Shown here: piece after piece, positions 1-12,069 of the stretch | Position numbering within the stretch: the stretch's first letter is position 1 | How the letters are laid out: each line of letters starts with the position of its first letter | DNA from: Isoetes taiwanensis | Lineage: Eukaryota > Streptophyta > Lycopodiopsida > Isoetales > Isoetaceae | DNA: 64,000 bases | Reading direction: 5' to 3' | NCBI GenBank assembly: GCA_021234155.1 | Contig: JAJEKV010000020.1 | Location: forward strand, 20,878,018 to 20,942,017 | Notes under the pieces: generated by a model | Told to the model about the DNA's origin: nothing | Databases searched by the model: none | What the model saw: the letters and a program-made list of their open reading frames with translations, nothing else | Translations under genes and position numbers: made by a program

Positions 1-476
1 GGTGCTTACCCATGAGGCATCACGCAACATTCCATAACATTCTATTTTGAGCATTTGCAAAGTTTCAAAAACTTTCTATTTTTTAGGCTTTGAAACATTC
101 TATTTTTTAGGCTGAGGGTGCTTACCCATGAGCACACGGAACATTCTCAAAACATTCTATTCTCTCTCATTTGCAAAGTTTCAAAAACTTTCTATTTTAG
201 ACTGAAAATTTCTATTTTTTCCTCTCTCTTGCTACCCATGAGCACTCTCTCATTCTAACATTCTATTTTGAGCATTTGCAAAGTTTCAAAAAAACTTCTA
301 TTTTTAGAGTGAAAGTTTCTATTTTTTAGGCTGAGGTGCTTACTCATGAGCATCACGGAACATTCTAGGACATTCAAGAGATTCTAGAACATTCTAGAAC
401 ATCCTAGAGTATCCTTGAATTAATTAGGCCCGACCTAACTAAGCATGGACTTCTTATTCTTTCAAAGAAAAGGCTG
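1..476 (+). repeat. Satellite array block (85-110 bp monomers)
   Basis: The block is made of imperfect tandem monomers. Each runs roughly: a 'GGTGCTTACCCATGAGCA' head, one or two GAACATTC units, 'TATTTTGAGCATTTGCAAAG', and one or two 'AACTTTCTATTTTTAG' modules. Monomers are 85 bp with one tail module or about 110 bp with two. Positions 375-412 hold a short run of TTCTAGAA-type decamers. The end (about 410-475) is a conserved leader (CCTTGAATTAATTAGGCC, then AAGCATGGACTTCTTATTC) that precedes every tRNA-like cassette in the window. No coding capacity is seen. Confidence 0.85.
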
Positions 477-712
477 GTTGGTCTAGTGGTAGGGTGGGGG
501 TTTGGGGGAGCAATGTCCGGGGGTTGAGTCCGTGGTAAACCAAAAAATTTTGTCCACCAAACTTGGGGCTTTTGAGCCAAAGGCCCACGGGGCCAGCCGG
601 ATCAAGCCACGCGTGCGCCTCCTTATCCGTCGATGGGGTGGACTTACTCACTCACTAACTCACTCCCTCCCACGGACACTATTTCTTTGTTATATATAGA
701 CTAGAAAAGGGC
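477..712 (+). repeat. tRNA-like (SINE-type) cassette, copy 1
   Basis: An A-box-like TGGTCTAGTGG lies at 479-489 and a B-box-like GGTTGAGTCC at 522-531, the spacing expected of a Pol III internal promoter. A conserved body follows: 'TTTTGTCCACCAAACTTGG', 'CCTTATCCGTCGATGGGG', repeated ACTCACTCACTA, and a terminal 'TATATAGACTAGAAAAGG'. The ends do not show a poly-A tail. Similar cassettes recur about eight times in the first 25 kb at the same place relative to the satellite leader, so this copy probably spread with the array rather than by independent retroposition. Confidence 0.7.
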
Positions 713-1310
713 AGGCGGCTCTGCCCTCCTTTCACCGGCTAGAGCCCGACCTCCCGACCTCCTGGTCTGGGACCAACCCATCCCTTCTTTTTTTGTGTAT
801 TCTCGGCTCGTGGAGCCTCGTGACTTCCATTCCTCTCGTTGGGCCCCAGTAGCACTTTTGACCCCTTCCCTTTCTGCTTTCTCTCTCCTCTCCCTTTCTC
901 AGCTCTCTCTCCCCTTCTCTCTGTACTCTCTATTCTCTCTCTCTCTCTTCTATCTATTCTCTCTCCTCTGGCTCCTCTCTCTTCTCTCTCCTCCTTTTCT
1001 TGTCCTTCCTCTCCATTCCCTTTGTCTCTTCTCCCTCTCTCTTCTCTCCTCTCTTTCTTCTCTCTTCTCTCTTTCTCTCCTCCTCTCTGCCATCTCTCTC
1101 TTCTCTCTCTCCCTCATGTGCTCCCCTTCTCCTTTTCTCTCTATACTCTCCTATTCTCTCTTCTCTCTTTCTCTATCTCCTCCTCCTCTCTCTCTCTTCC
1201 CCTCTCCTCTCTTCCCTTCTCTCTCTCTCCTTTCTCTTCTCTTTTTCTCTCTCTGCTCTTCTTCTCTCTTCTCTGTTTCTCTCTCTTCTCTCCTCCTCTC
1301 TTTCTTTCCA
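713..1310 (+). repeat. GC-rich cassette tail followed by CT tract
   Basis: A GC-rich spacer of about 150 bp (copies of CGGCTCG and GGCCTC-type motifs) follows the tRNA-like cassette and passes into a nearly pure pyrimidine tract from about 870 to 1,305. The open frames seen across it encode only Ser/Leu/Phe/Pro, or Arg/Glu on the other strand, as any CT repeat would. No gene is supported. Confidence 0.85.
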
Positions 1311-1545
1311 AAAAAATTTTGTCCACCAAACTTAGGGCTTTGAGGCCAAGGCCACGGACGGTCGAGATACGGCGCCGGCCTCTTCATCGTTGATGGGGCA
1401 TGGAATATCACGGACTCCCGCAGACTCCGCAGAACCTTTAGCATCCCTCCAGCGTCGATGGGCGTGGAAGACGGTGAACACCGGACACTCACTCACTCCC
1501 GCGGGCGCTATTTTCTTATTATATTAGACTAGAAAGGGCAGGCCA
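1311..1545 (+). repeat. Partial tRNA-like cassette body
   Basis: The sequence resumes in the middle of the cassette ('TTTTGTCCACCAAACTTAGG') without the A-box part and runs to the terminal 'TTAGACTAGAAAGGGC'. The CT tract therefore sits inside, or replaces part of, a cassette. A second GC-rich tail follows at 1,546-1,690. Confidence 0.65.
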
Positions 1546-3265
1546 CGACGGTAGCTGCTCTTTGCTCACCTCGGCTCGTAGGCCTCCCGGACCTGCCTTC
1601 CTCATCCCTTTTCTTTTGCTCCTTTCCTGCATTTCGGCCGACCTCCCGTGCGACCTCATACCTCGATTTGGAGCCACCCGTGCCCTACTCTTCTCTCTCT
1701 TCTCCACGATATTCCTATTACTTTCTATTTTTAGGTAGGGGTGCTTACCCATGAGCACTGGAATGATCTACAACATTCTATTTGAGCACTTGCAAAGTTC
1801 AAAAAACTTCTATTTTTGAATTTGAGAACTTTCTCTCTCCCTCTCTTCTTCTCTCATCTCTTCTCCTTCTCCCCTCTCTCTGTTTCTTCTTTCCCCTCTC
1901 TCTCTTCCGGCTCCTCCTCTCTCTTCTTTTCCTCCCCCATGTCTCTTCCCTCTCTTTTCCATCCTTCTCTCTCCTCCCTCTATTCCGTACCAACAATATG
2001 TCATTCATGAGTAGCATACTCACGCTGTGCCCATGAATGTTGTATTTTCCCAGCATTGCAAGGTTTCAAGAACTTTCTAGCACCCAGGCGGGGGTTAGCC
2101 CACAGGCATAGGTGGTTGCCCTATAGCATCACGGAATGATACATTTGAGCTTTCACAAGGTTTGAAGGAAAACTATCTATCTTTAAAAAGCTGAAACTTT
2201 CTATTTTAGGTAGGGGTGCTTACCCTTGAGCATACGGAACATTCAAGAACATTCTATTTTTTGAGCATTTGTAAAGTTTCAAAACTTTCCTATTTTTGGT
2301 GAAACTTTCTGTTGAGCATCTGGAACATTCCATCACATTCTATTCTTGAACCAGTTTGAAAAGCTTTTTAATGTTTTCTCCTCTCTTTCTCCTCTTTTTG
2401 TTTAGTCTATCCCTCTTTTGGGGTTCTCAAATCTTCCCCTTTTTTCTCTCGTGAATCTTTCTATTTTCCCCCCTTTGGGTGCTTGACCCCATGACCACTC
2501 GGACATTCCAAGATATTCTATTTTGAGCATTTGCTCCTCCAAAAACTTTCTATTTTCTGGACTTAGCTCCCTGAGGTTCTGAAGATTATATTCTAGACTA
2601 GAAAGGGCCCTCTTCCGGCCTTAAAAACCACTTCTCTCTCTCTTTCCCCTTTCTATTTTTCTCTCTTCTCTCTCCTTAACTCTAAGCACTCCGGACTCCT
2701 CTCTTCTTTCTCCATTCCGGTTGGAGTTTTCAAAAAAACTTTCTATTTTTTTAGACTAACTTTCTATTTTTGGCATTTCCCAAGGTTTCAAATGAGGCAT
2801 AGAAATTTCTATTTTAGGCATTTCTCTTCCCTCGGAACTCTCCTAGAACCTTTATTTTCTCTTTTTGTCAAAGTTTTATAAACTTTCCCCTTTTAGACTT
2901 CTCTCTCCTCTCTCTCTTTTTTTCTTCTCTCTCCTCTCTCTTACTTTCCCCATCTCTCTCGTTATCCTCTCTTCCCTTTCTCTTTTCTCTCCTTTAAGCT
3001 CTCCTTTCTATTTTCCTCCCTAAAACTTTTCTATTTTTCCTCTCCTGTTTACATTTGAGCATCTTCTCAACATTCGAACTCTATTTTCTCCCATTTCTCA
3101 AAGTTTTCTCTCTTTCTGTTACGGATTCTCTGTCCCTCATTCTCCCTCTAACATTCCATAACATTCTATTTTCTCCATTCCCTTCTCCCCTCTCTCTTCT
3201 CCCTCTTCTCTCTCCTCTTAGGTATATAACGTTCTAGGGTTTCTGGGATCATCAGGAACTTTTTC
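1546..3265 (+). repeat. Degraded satellite interrupted by short CT runs
   Basis: Recognisable satellite fragments (AACATTCTATTTTGAGCATTTG, AACTTTCTATTTTTAG in pieces) alternate with short CT runs that take the place of monomer segments, for example around 1,830-1,990, 2,630-2,710, 2,890-3,050 and 3,080-3,220. A fragment of the TTCATGAGTA(G/A)CATACTCAC spacer lies near 2,003. No gene is seen. Confidence 0.7.
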
Positions 3266-4260
3266 ATTGGCAGGAGGTTTCCATTGCCCCAGCCTTCTAA
3301 GCATGGACTTCCTATTTTATTGTTTAAGAGCCCCTTGGCATAGTGGATATATTGGGGTGGGGGGCTAGTCATATTATATATCCACCATGCACAACATAAT
3401 ATTAACATAGATAGTGGTTTTAAAAAATAGGGCACATATATAAAGCCGCCTCTCTGCTCTCTGTTTATATATCGGATATATATTTATATCTGTCTCATCA
3501 TGGGGTCATATATACATTATCGTATATATATATATTTTAAATATAATATATATATAATAGACTATATAGGGCCCGGCGGCAATATATAAATATATATATC
3601 GGCCACCTATTTTATTATATATATTATATATATATCTATAACTATCTCTCCTCTCCTCTCTCTTCTCTCTCCATCTCTCTTTTTCCCTCCTATCTCTCTC
3701 CCCTCTCTCTATATATCTTCTCCCTCTCTCTCTCTCTCTCTCTTTTCTCTCTCCTATCTCTTAACCCTCATCTCCTCTCCTCCTCTCCTTCTTCTCCTCC
3801 CTCCTCTCTTTCTCCCTCCTCTTCTCTTCCCCTCTTTCTCTTTTCTCTCTCTCCCATGCTCTTCCCTCTCTCATGCTCACTCTCTCTCTCCTCCTCTCTT
3901 TCTCTGCAATAATGTTCTACCAATTCTCATCGGGTATGTCAGTTCTAAAATTTTCACCCCGTGGAATTTCTCCCACCCATCCTCTCCTATCACTTCTTAC
4001 TATCTCTCCTCTCTCTTCATCTTAGGAATATTCTATTGTGGGCATTTGCAAGGGTTTCAAGAACTTTCTACTTTTTATATATGTCTGCTTCTATATATAT
4101 ATGGATTTAGCCTTTATAGCATCCTAGAACACCCTAGAACATTCTATTTTGAGTTTTGCAAAGTTATATATATATATATATGCATTTTAGGACTGTCTCA
4201 GTGCTTTCTATTTTATACCAGGATATATATTTGGAAACATACGAGCATTCTAGGACATAT
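3266..4260 (+). repeat. TA-rich mosaic of cassette and satellite pieces
   Basis: Pieces of the tRNA-like cassette (AAGCATGGACTTCCTATT at about 3,300; AGTGGATATATTGGGGTGGGG at about 3,350; GGGCCCGGCGGC at about 3,570) and of the satellite (4,030-4,260) are joined to TATATA runs that replace parts of the expected sequence. CT tracts occupy 3,640-3,900. No gene is seen. Confidence 0.65.
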
Positions 4261-5140
4261 ATATATATATCTCTCTTCTCTCTTCTCTTCTCTCTCTCTA
4301 TTTCCCTCTCTCCTTTCTCTTTTCCTTCTCTCTTACCCTATCTCTCTCCCTCTCTATTTCTCAACTCCGAGGGCGATCTCCTATCTTTCCTCTCTCTTTT
4401 CTATTCCTCTCTCTCTCTTCTCTCTCCTCTTTCTTCCCTCCTCTTCTACCTCCTCTCTCTCCAATTCCCTCTTTCTCTCTTCTCTCTTCTCTCTCTTTCC
4501 CCCTCCTTTCTCTCTCTCTCTCCCCCTATCCTTCTCTCCTCTCCCATCACTCTTCTCTCTCTTCTCTCCTCTCTCTCTCCCTCATCTATTCTCTTTCTCT
4601 CTCATCTTTCTCCTCTCCCTCTTCATGTCTCCTCTCTCTCTCTCTCTCTCTCTCTCCTCTCTCTCTTCTCTCTCCCTCTCTCTCCTCTCCTCTCTTTTTC
4701 TCTCTCCTTCTATTTCTCTCTCTCTCCTGTCTCTCTTCTCTTTCTCCTCTCTTCTCTCTATCTCTTTTGTTTCTCTCTCCCTAGCCTCTCTGTTTTACAT
4801 CTCTTCTCTCTCTAGCTTTATTCTCCTCTTTCAAAAAAGGTCTCTCTCTCTTTCCTCTCCTTCTTCACTCTTCTCTCTTTTTTTCTCTCTCTTCTCTCTC
4901 ATCTTGCCTCTCTTCTCTCTCTTTCTCTCATCTCTCTCTTATTCCATAACATTCCATTTTGACATTCCTCCTCTTTCTCAAAACTTTCTATTTTTGAATT
5001 TTCTCTCTTTGCAATTTTTTCAAGATTTTCCCTCATTATGTTCTTCTCTTTTTCTAATCTTTCTCCTCCTTGAGCCTGCAAGGTTCCTCCCTCCCTATTT
5101 TTTCTCTCTCTCTTTCTATTTTTAGTCCCCTCTCTCATTA
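4261..5140 (+). repeat. Pyrimidine (CT) tract
   Basis: About 700 bp are almost free of purines on the plus strand and grade into satellite fragments after about 4,940. The long apparent plus-strand open frame across it is low-complexity translation. Confidence 0.85.
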
Positions 5141-5392
5141 ATGAGCACTATCCTTTTCCATTCTCCACAACATTCTATTTTTGACCTCTACATTTGCTCT
5201 TTTTTCAAAAACTTCTATTTTCCTCCTCTCTCTTTCTATTTTTAGGCGGGGTGCTTACTCATGAGCATCTGGAACATTCCCTAGGACATTCAAGGGATTC
5301 TAGAACATTCTATAAACATCCTAGGTATCTCCTTGAATTAATTAGGCCCGTCCCTTAACTATAAATGGACTTCTTTATTCTTTCAGGAAAGT
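5141..5392 (+). repeat. Satellite monomers and cassette leader
   Basis: Satellite monomers are followed by a TTCTAGAACATTCTATAAAC-type decamer run (about 5,290-5,325) and the CTTGAATTAATTAGGCCC leader before the next cassette. Confidence 0.7.
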
Positions 5393-5765
5393 TCTGAGTT
5401 GTTCTAGTGGTAGGGATTGGGGTTTGGGGCGCAATACTCCCTACCTTTAACAACATTGAATTCAAAAATATTCTTTACCAAACTTGGGCCCTTCAGTTTG
5501 AGGGCCCCTTGGGTGCCGGCCGAACTCAAACCCCTCTAAAGCCTCCTTTCGGTCGATGATTTTTAATTACTCAAGAATTTCCATTGCCCCAACCTTAATA
5601 CTCATGGACTTATTCCTTCCGGCTATTTCTTTGTTGGTCTAGACTAGAAAGGGTGGGAGTTTGGGAAACAATATCCGGGGTTCAAGTCCATTGGTAAACC
5701 AAAAAATTTTGTCCACCAAACTCGATGGAGGCCTTTTGGGAGGCCATTCCTCACCAGGCCGGCCT
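5393..5765 (+). repeat. Two adjoining tRNA-like cassette copies, degraded
   Basis: The first copy (about 5,393-5,580) keeps the A-box-like TGTTCTAGTGG but its B-box region is replaced. The second (about 5,640-5,765) lacks the A box but keeps a good B-box-like GGTTCAAGTCC at 5,679-5,689 and the TTTTGTCCACCAAACT body. Satellite snippets are embedded between them. Confidence 0.6.
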
Positions 5766-6705
5766 CAGGAGATGCCATGCATTAGCGCATCCTGGACCAA
5801 CCCGTAGCGCCGTTTTGTAGTATTCCTGTTCGGTAGAGCCTCCGTAGACCTAAGCGTGAGCCCCATTAGCGCGCAGTAGGGCCTTCCGCGCCATCTCTCT
5901 CAGCTACTCCTCCTTTCTCTTGCTCGGCTCCCTTCTCTCTGTACTCCTCCTGTTCTCCTCTCCTCTCTCTTCTCTCTCTTCTCTCTCCTCTAAGCTCCTC
6001 TCTTCTCTCTCCTCCTTTTCTTGTCCCTCCTCTCTCCTTTTGCATCTCTTCTCCCATCTTCTCTCCTCCTCCTCTTTCTTCTCTCTTCTCTCTTCTCTCT
6101 CTTTTCTCTTTCCCCCTCCTCTCGCCATCTCTCTCTTCTCTCTCCTCTGTGCGCTCCCTTCTCCTTTTCTCTCTATTCTCTCTTCTCTCTCTCTTCTCTA
6201 TCTCCTCCTCCTCTCTCTCCTCCCTTCTCTCCTCTCTTCCCCTCTCTTCTTCTTTCTTCTTCTCTCTTCTCTGTTTTCTCTCTCTTCTCTCTTTCTTTCC
6301 CTCCTCTCTCTTCTCTCTCTCATCTCTTCCCTCTCCCCTCTCATCTCTCTCTTTCTCCTCCTCTCTGTCCCCTCATCTCTCTCTTCTCTGTTGTCTTCTC
6401 TCTCTCTCTCTCTCTCTATTTCTCTCTGTCTCCCCCTTTCTCTCTCCTCTCCTCTCTCCCTCTCTCTCTCTCCTCTCTCCTCTTTCCTTTTTTCCTTCTC
6501 TCTTCTCCTTCTTCTCCCCTTTCTCTCTCTCCTCTCTTCTCTTCCCGTCTCTCTCTTCCTTTTCCATCTCTCTCTCCTCTCCCCTCTGTTTCTCCCCTCT
6601 TTCTCTATCTTTCTCTTTCTTCTCTATTTCTCTCTCTCTCATCTCCTCATCTTCTCTCTCTCTCTCTCTCTCTCTTCCCTCTCTCCTTTCTCTCTCTTCC
6701 CTCTC
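5766..6705 (+). repeat. GC-rich tail then CT tract
   Basis: The GC-rich cassette tail (about 5,766-5,900) leads into about 800 bp of CT repeat. The end of the tract (CTCTTCCCTCTCTCTAAAG) is the same as in the tracts ending near 14,010 and 19,600, so these blocks are copies of one higher-order unit and not independent expansions. Confidence 0.8.
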
Positions 6706-7084
6706 TCTAAAGTATTATTTAAGGGCCTCCTCTTCCATCTACTGCCATGGGACTCCATATACACACATGCCTACTACCAATTCTAAAGTATCACTCATCT
6801 TCTCTCTCTGCATCCATTTCTAGTATCATTCTGTGGGTTTCTTACTCAATCTTTTATTGCACTCCCGGAATTTCCACGGTCTTATTCTTAACTCTTGCTG
6901 GACCCTCTATTCCATTATCAAATCATTCACACATGCCCAGTGGTTAGATGCCCAGGGGGTAGGCACTATGTCTACTAACAATTCTAAAGTATGTCAATTC
7001 TAAAGTATTGGATATGGTGAAGGAAACACACACACCCATCATATCCCATCCACTTACTATCAATTCCAAGTATCATCTTGAGAA
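6706..7084 (+). repeat. Higher-order spacer block ('ATTCTAAAGTATCAC'), copy 1
   Basis: About 380 bp carry repeated CTACCAATTCTAAAGTATCA phrases and ACACATGCCCATGAGG-type pieces. Fuller copies lie at 14,011-14,370 and 19,601-19,975 and fragments at about 2,000 and 20,488-20,625. It always follows a CT tract and precedes satellite monomers. There is no coding potential. Confidence 0.75.
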
Positions 7085-7980
7085 TATTCTATGCGAGCAT
7101 TTGCAAAGTTTTCAAAACTTTCTACTTTTAGACTGAGGTGTTTTTTTAGAGCATGCTTGGTTGCCCTATAGCGTCTAGAACACCCTAAGAACATTCTATT
7201 TTGAGTTTTTTGCAAAGTTTTCCAAAGTTTCAGGAGCTGCTTGCCATGAACTGGAATATTTTCGTTTTGGACATTCTATTTTAGTGTTACCCGGACATCC
7301 AAACTTTCTATTTTTAGGAATGGGATTTGTTTTTAGGAATTTTAGACTAAGAGCTTTCTATTTTTGAGATTTCTTCTACAGTTTTTACATTTTAACACTT
7401 TCTATTTTTAGATTTTCTATTTTTTAGACCATGTTTCAAAAACTTTCTATTTTTTTGGATTGAGGTGTTTACCCATGAGCATTTAACATTCGAACATTCT
7501 ATTTTGAGCATTTTGCAAAAGTCTTAAAAACTTTCTAAAGCTGGAAACTTCCCTTTTGGTGGGGTGCTTACCTTTGGAACATTCCACAATATTCTATTTT
7601 GAGTGTTATTTGCAAAGTTCAAAAACTTTCTATTTTTTTAGGTGAGGTGCTTACGCCATGAGTATTTGGAACATTAGAACATTCTATTTTGAGCATTTGC
7701 AAAGTTTCAAAACTTTCTATTTTTTAATTTGAAACTTTCTATTTTTTCTATTTTTACCCATCGGGAACATTCGAACATTCTATTTTGAGCATTTGCAAAG
7801 TTTCAAAAAACTTCTATTTTTAGACTGAAACTTTCTATTTTTAGAAGTGCTTACCCATACTGGAACAATCTAGAACATTCAAAGATTCTAGAACATTCTA
7901 GAACATCCTAGAGTATCCTTGAATTAATTAGGCCCCAGCCTTAACTATGCATGGAGTTGCTTTTTATTTTAGAAATCCAA
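7085..7980 (+). repeat. Satellite array with cassette leader
   Basis: About eight imperfect satellite monomers end in a TTCTAGAA decamer run (about 7,876-7,912) and the AATTAATTAGGCCC leader. Individual monomers have lost heads or tails; GAACATTC units and GCATTTGCAAAG remain the most conserved parts. Confidence 0.8.
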
Positions 7981-8222
7981 TGGTTGGTCACAGTGGTAAG
8001 GGTGGGGGTTTGGGGCAATGTCTGAGGTTGGTCGTGGTGGCTCAAAAATTTTTGTCCACCAGGCTTGGGAGCTTTTGAGGGCCAAGGCCTGCGGCGGCCA
8101 GGATCAAATACGATAAGCCTCCTTCCACCGTCGATGGGGTTGGAGCCAGGACTCACTCACTTCCGGACTAACTAACTCACTCCAGGGGCAGGGCTATTTC
8201 TTTATTATATTAGACTAGAAAA
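7981..8222 (+). repeat. tRNA-like cassette, copy at 8.0 kb
   Basis: The cassette begins TGGTTGGTCACAGTGGTAAG, so the A box is interrupted by two extra bases, and it has a weak B box. The body and the terminal TTATATTAGACTAGAAAAGG are present. Confidence 0.65.
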
Positions 8223-8803
8223 GGGAGCCCCTCCATCCCTCCATTCCTGGGTTTGGGCCCCTCTCTCCCTCTCTCCTCTCTCTCTTCTCTGCCAATATCT
8301 CTCTTCTCTCTTCTCCCTCCTCTCTCTCTCTCTATATATATGCCTCTCTCTCTCTCTCCTCTCTCTCTCTCATCTCTCCTCTATATATATATATATATTT
8401 CCCTCTCCTCTCTCTGTCTCATTTCTCTCTATTCTAGAGGGTTCTAATATGTGTATTAAAATCTTCTCTAGTTTCTTCCCTCTCCTCTGTTTCAAATCAT
8501 ATTCTCTAAATCTTTAATGCTTGCCCTAGATGGTTTGGGTTTGTAATATGGGGTCTCAGGGCTAATCCCTCTTCTAATCCTCAATCCCCAAATATTTTCT
8601 CCCCTCAAAATACTTGTCATTGCTCCTTTTAACTAAAATGGACTTCCTATCTTTCGAATATATAGTTGGTCCACAATTCCTAGGGTGGGGTTTTGGGGTA
8701 TATGTAAGTTCAAGTAATATATTGGTAATCCCAAATATATATTATCTATATATATACACAATCTTTCTCTCTCTCTCCCTATATACATGTAAATATATAT
8801 ATG

Positions 8804-8846
<43 letters not shown>

Positions 8847-8890
8847 AACATGCACATATGACATATATATGTATGTATAACATGTATATA
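8223..8890 (+). repeat. CT and TA mosaic containing cassette fragments
   Basis: A short CT tract (8,255-8,440) is followed by AT-rich sequence. At about 8,630-8,735 pieces of the cassette (TGGACTTCCTATCTTTC, GTTGGTCCACAATTCCTAGG, GTTCAAGTAATATATTGGTA) have TATATA inserted in place of expected bases. A (TA)n run lies at 8,807-8,845. Confidence 0.6.
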
Positions 8891-9985
8891 TATATTCCCT
8901 CTCCTTTCCTTCTCTCCTCCTCTCTCTCTCATCTCTCTTCTCTCTCTTCTCTCTTCTTTCCCTATCTCTCTCTCTCTCCCTCTCTCTTCCCTCTCTCTTC
9001 TCTCTTCTCTCTCCTCTCTCTCTTCTCCTCTCTTCTCTCTTTCTTCCTCTCTCCCTCTCTCCTCTCTCTCCTCTCTCTCCTCCTCTCTCCTCTTCTTCCT
9101 CTCCTTCCTCTTCTCTCTTCTCCTCTCTCATCCCTCTTCTCTCTCCTCTCTCTTCTTTCCCCCCTCTCTCTCCCCTCTCTCTTCCCTCTTCCTCTCTTTC
9201 TTCTCTTTCCTCCCTCTCTCTCTCTCTCCTTTCACAATCTCTCCTCCTCTCTCTATCTCTCTCTCCTATCTCCCTCCTGTCTCTTCTCTCCATCTATCTC
9301 CTCTCTCTATTTCTCCCTCTCCTCTATTTTCCTATCTCTCTGCTATCCCTTCTCTCTCTCTCTCTCTTCCCTCTCTCTTCTATTTCTCTCCTCTCTCCTC
9401 TTCTCCCTGGTTTCTCTTCTTTCTCTCCTATCTTTCTATCTCTCATTCTCCTATCTGAACTCTTCTCCTCTCTCTCTTCAAAATTTCTCCCCCCTCTCTC
9501 TATTTCTATTTTTCTCTAGGTCTTTCTATTTCTCTTTTTCCTATCTTTCTCTTTCTCTTTCTCTCTCCTCTCTAGACCATTCTCTCCTCTCTATTTTCAT
9601 CTCTCTCTTCTCTCTCCTCTCTTTCCCCTCTCTCTTCTCTCTCCACTTTCTCTCTTCTCTCTCCTCTCTCTTCCTTCTCTCTTCTCTCTTTTCCTCCTCT
9701 CTTCTATTTTTCTCTTCCTTCCTCTCTTTTCTTTCTCCTCTCTCTTCTTTCCCCTTCTCTCTCCTCTCTCTTCCAACATTCTTATTCTCTTCTCTCAAAG
9801 TTTCTTCCCCCTCCCTCTCTCTCTCCTCTCTCTTCCTTTTCTCCTCTCTCTTCTCTCTCCTCTCTCCTCTCTCCTCTCTTCCCTCTCTTCCTCTCTCTCG
9901 TCTTCTCTCTCTCCTCTCCTCCTCTCCTATCTCTTCTTCTCTCTATCTCCTATCTCTCTTCTCTCTCTCTCTCTCAAACCCCCAC
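8891..9985 (+). repeat. Pyrimidine (CT) tract
   Basis: The tract is about 1.1 kb of almost pure C/T on the plus strand and ends with AAACCCCCACCCTATCTCTC, an end shared with the tracts closing at about 12,090 and 17,690. The open frames across it are artefacts. Confidence 0.9.
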
Positions 9986-10440
9986 CCTATCTCTCTCCTC
10001 GAGGTTTTCCTCTTTTCCTTCAAACTTTTTCTATTTTTAGACCATAGTCTACTTTCTATTTTTGTTGGGGTGCACCCTATCCATCACCGCAACATTCTAG
10101 CACATTCTATTTTGAGCATTTGCAATGTTTCAAAAACTTTCTATTTTGGATTTTGCTTACCCATGGGCATGGGAACATTCCATAACATTCTATTTTGAGT
10201 GTTTGCAAAGTTTCAAAACTTTCTATTTTTAAATTTGAAACTTTCTATTTTTTTGGGGTGCTTACCCATTTCACCGGAACGTTCAAAACATTCTATTAGA
10301 TGGCATTTGGAAAAGTTTCAAAAACTTTCTATTTTTAGACTATGAGACTTTCTATTTTTTTTCGGATCTTTCCCATTTTGAGCATTTCAGCCCCTTTCTC
10401 TATTCTCCATTTTGAGCATTCTCTCTATTCTCTTTTTCAA
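9986..10440 (+). repeat. Satellite array block
   Basis: Four or five monomers with GAACATTC, TTTTGAGCATTTGCAAAG and CTTTCTATTTTTAG modules. One monomer head carries a TTGTTGGGGTGC variant. Confidence 0.8.
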
Positions 10441-11328
10441 ATCTCTCTCTTTCTCGGAATCTCTTTTAATTTTCCCTCTCTCTCCTCTCTCACCCCTCTC
10501 TCTTTCCTCTTTCTTCTCTCTCTTCCCTCCTCTCTTTCTCTCTCCTCTCTCTCTTCTCTCTCCCTCTCCCTCTGTCTCTTATATCTCTCCTCTCTTCTTT
10601 GTCTCCTCTCATCCCCTCTCTCTCTCCTCTCTCTTCAAATCAGCTATCTATATATTTTCTATCCCCCTTCTTTCCATTAAATATCCCTCTATCTTTCTCT
10701 CTCCTTTCTATTTCTCTCTGTAGGTCCCTCTGGATCTATTTCTCATTCCTCTCCTCTCTTCTCTCTTTCTGTTTCTCTCTCTCCCTCTCTCCTCTCTCCT
10801 CTCTCTTTCCTATCTCTCTCCCTCTCCTCTGTTTCTTTTTTAAATAATCTCTATCTCTCTCCTCCCTCTATCTCCTAATTTCTCTAACTCTTTTCTCTTC
10901 TCTCTCTCTATTTCTCCCCTTTCTCTCTACCTTTCTCTCTCTTTTCTATTTCTCTCTCCTCTCTCTCTCCTCTCTCCTCCTCCTTTCTCCTCTCTCCTCT
11001 CTCCTCTTTCCTCTTCTCTTCCTATCTCTCTTCCCTCTCTTTTCTCCTGAAATAATAACCTTCTATCTCTCTCCTCTCTCATCTCCTATTTCTCTATCTC
11101 CCTCTTCTCTCCTCTTTCTATTTCTCCCCTCTCTCCCTCTTCTCCTCCCTCTCTTCTCTCTCCTCTCTTTCTTCTCCCCTCTCCCTCCCTCTCTCTCTCT
11201 CTCTCCCTCCTCTCTCCCCCTCTCTCTCTTCCCCCCATTGTCAGCCTCCTTCCCCCTCCTCTCCTCTCTATTTTCAAAGCTCTCCTCTCTCCTCCTCTCT
11301 TCTCTTTCTTTCCCTGTCTCTCTCCTCT

Positions 11329-11364
<36 letters not shown>

Positions 11365-12069
11365 CTCTTCCCTTTTGTCTCTCTTCTCTCTCCTCTCTCT
11401 TCTTTTCTCTCTCTCTCTCTCCTCTCTCTTCCTCTCTCTTCTTCCCTCCCTCTCTTTCTCTCTCCTCTCTCTCTCTCTCTTCTTTCTTCTCTCTCTCTTC
11501 CCTCTTTTTTCTTCTTTCTCTTCTCTCTCCTCCTCCTCTCTTTCTCTCTCCTCTCTCTTTGTTTCTCTCTCTCTTCTCTCTCTCCCTCCCCTCTGTCTCT
11601 ATTCTCTCTCTTCTTTTGTCTCTCCTCTCCCTCCCTCTCTCCTCTCCTCTCTCTTCCATCCTTCTTCCTCTCTCTTCTCTTGTCCTCCCTTCTCCTCTTC
11701 TCTCTCTCTCTTCTCTCTCTCTCTCTCTCTCTCTCATCCTCTCCTCTCTCCTCCCTCTCCTCTCTTCTCTTTCTCTCCTCTCTCCATCTCCTCTCTCTCT
11801 ATCTCTCTCCTCTTCTCTATTTCTCCCTCTCTCTATCTCCTCTTTCCTCTGTCCTATCTCTCTCCTCTCTCTCCTATCTCTCTCCTCCTCTCCTCTCTTC
11901 TCTCTTCTCTCTCTCTCCTCTCTTCTCTCTCTCCTCTCTCTCCTCTCTCTCCTCTCTCTCTATTTCTCCCTCTCTCTCTGTCTCCTCTCTCTTCTCTCTG
12001 TCTCCTGTTTTCTCTATCTCCTATTTTCTTCTCTCTCTATCTTCTATCTCTCTTCTCTCTCTCCTCTCT
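10441..12069 (+). repeat. Pyrimidine (CT) tract
   Basis: The tract is about 1.6 kb. Local phrases such as CTATTTCTCTCTC and CTATCTCTCTCCTC recur, so it is a degenerate complex repeat rather than a simple dinucleotide. A short non-CT interruption (GAAATAATAACC) lies near 11,048. Confidence 0.9.
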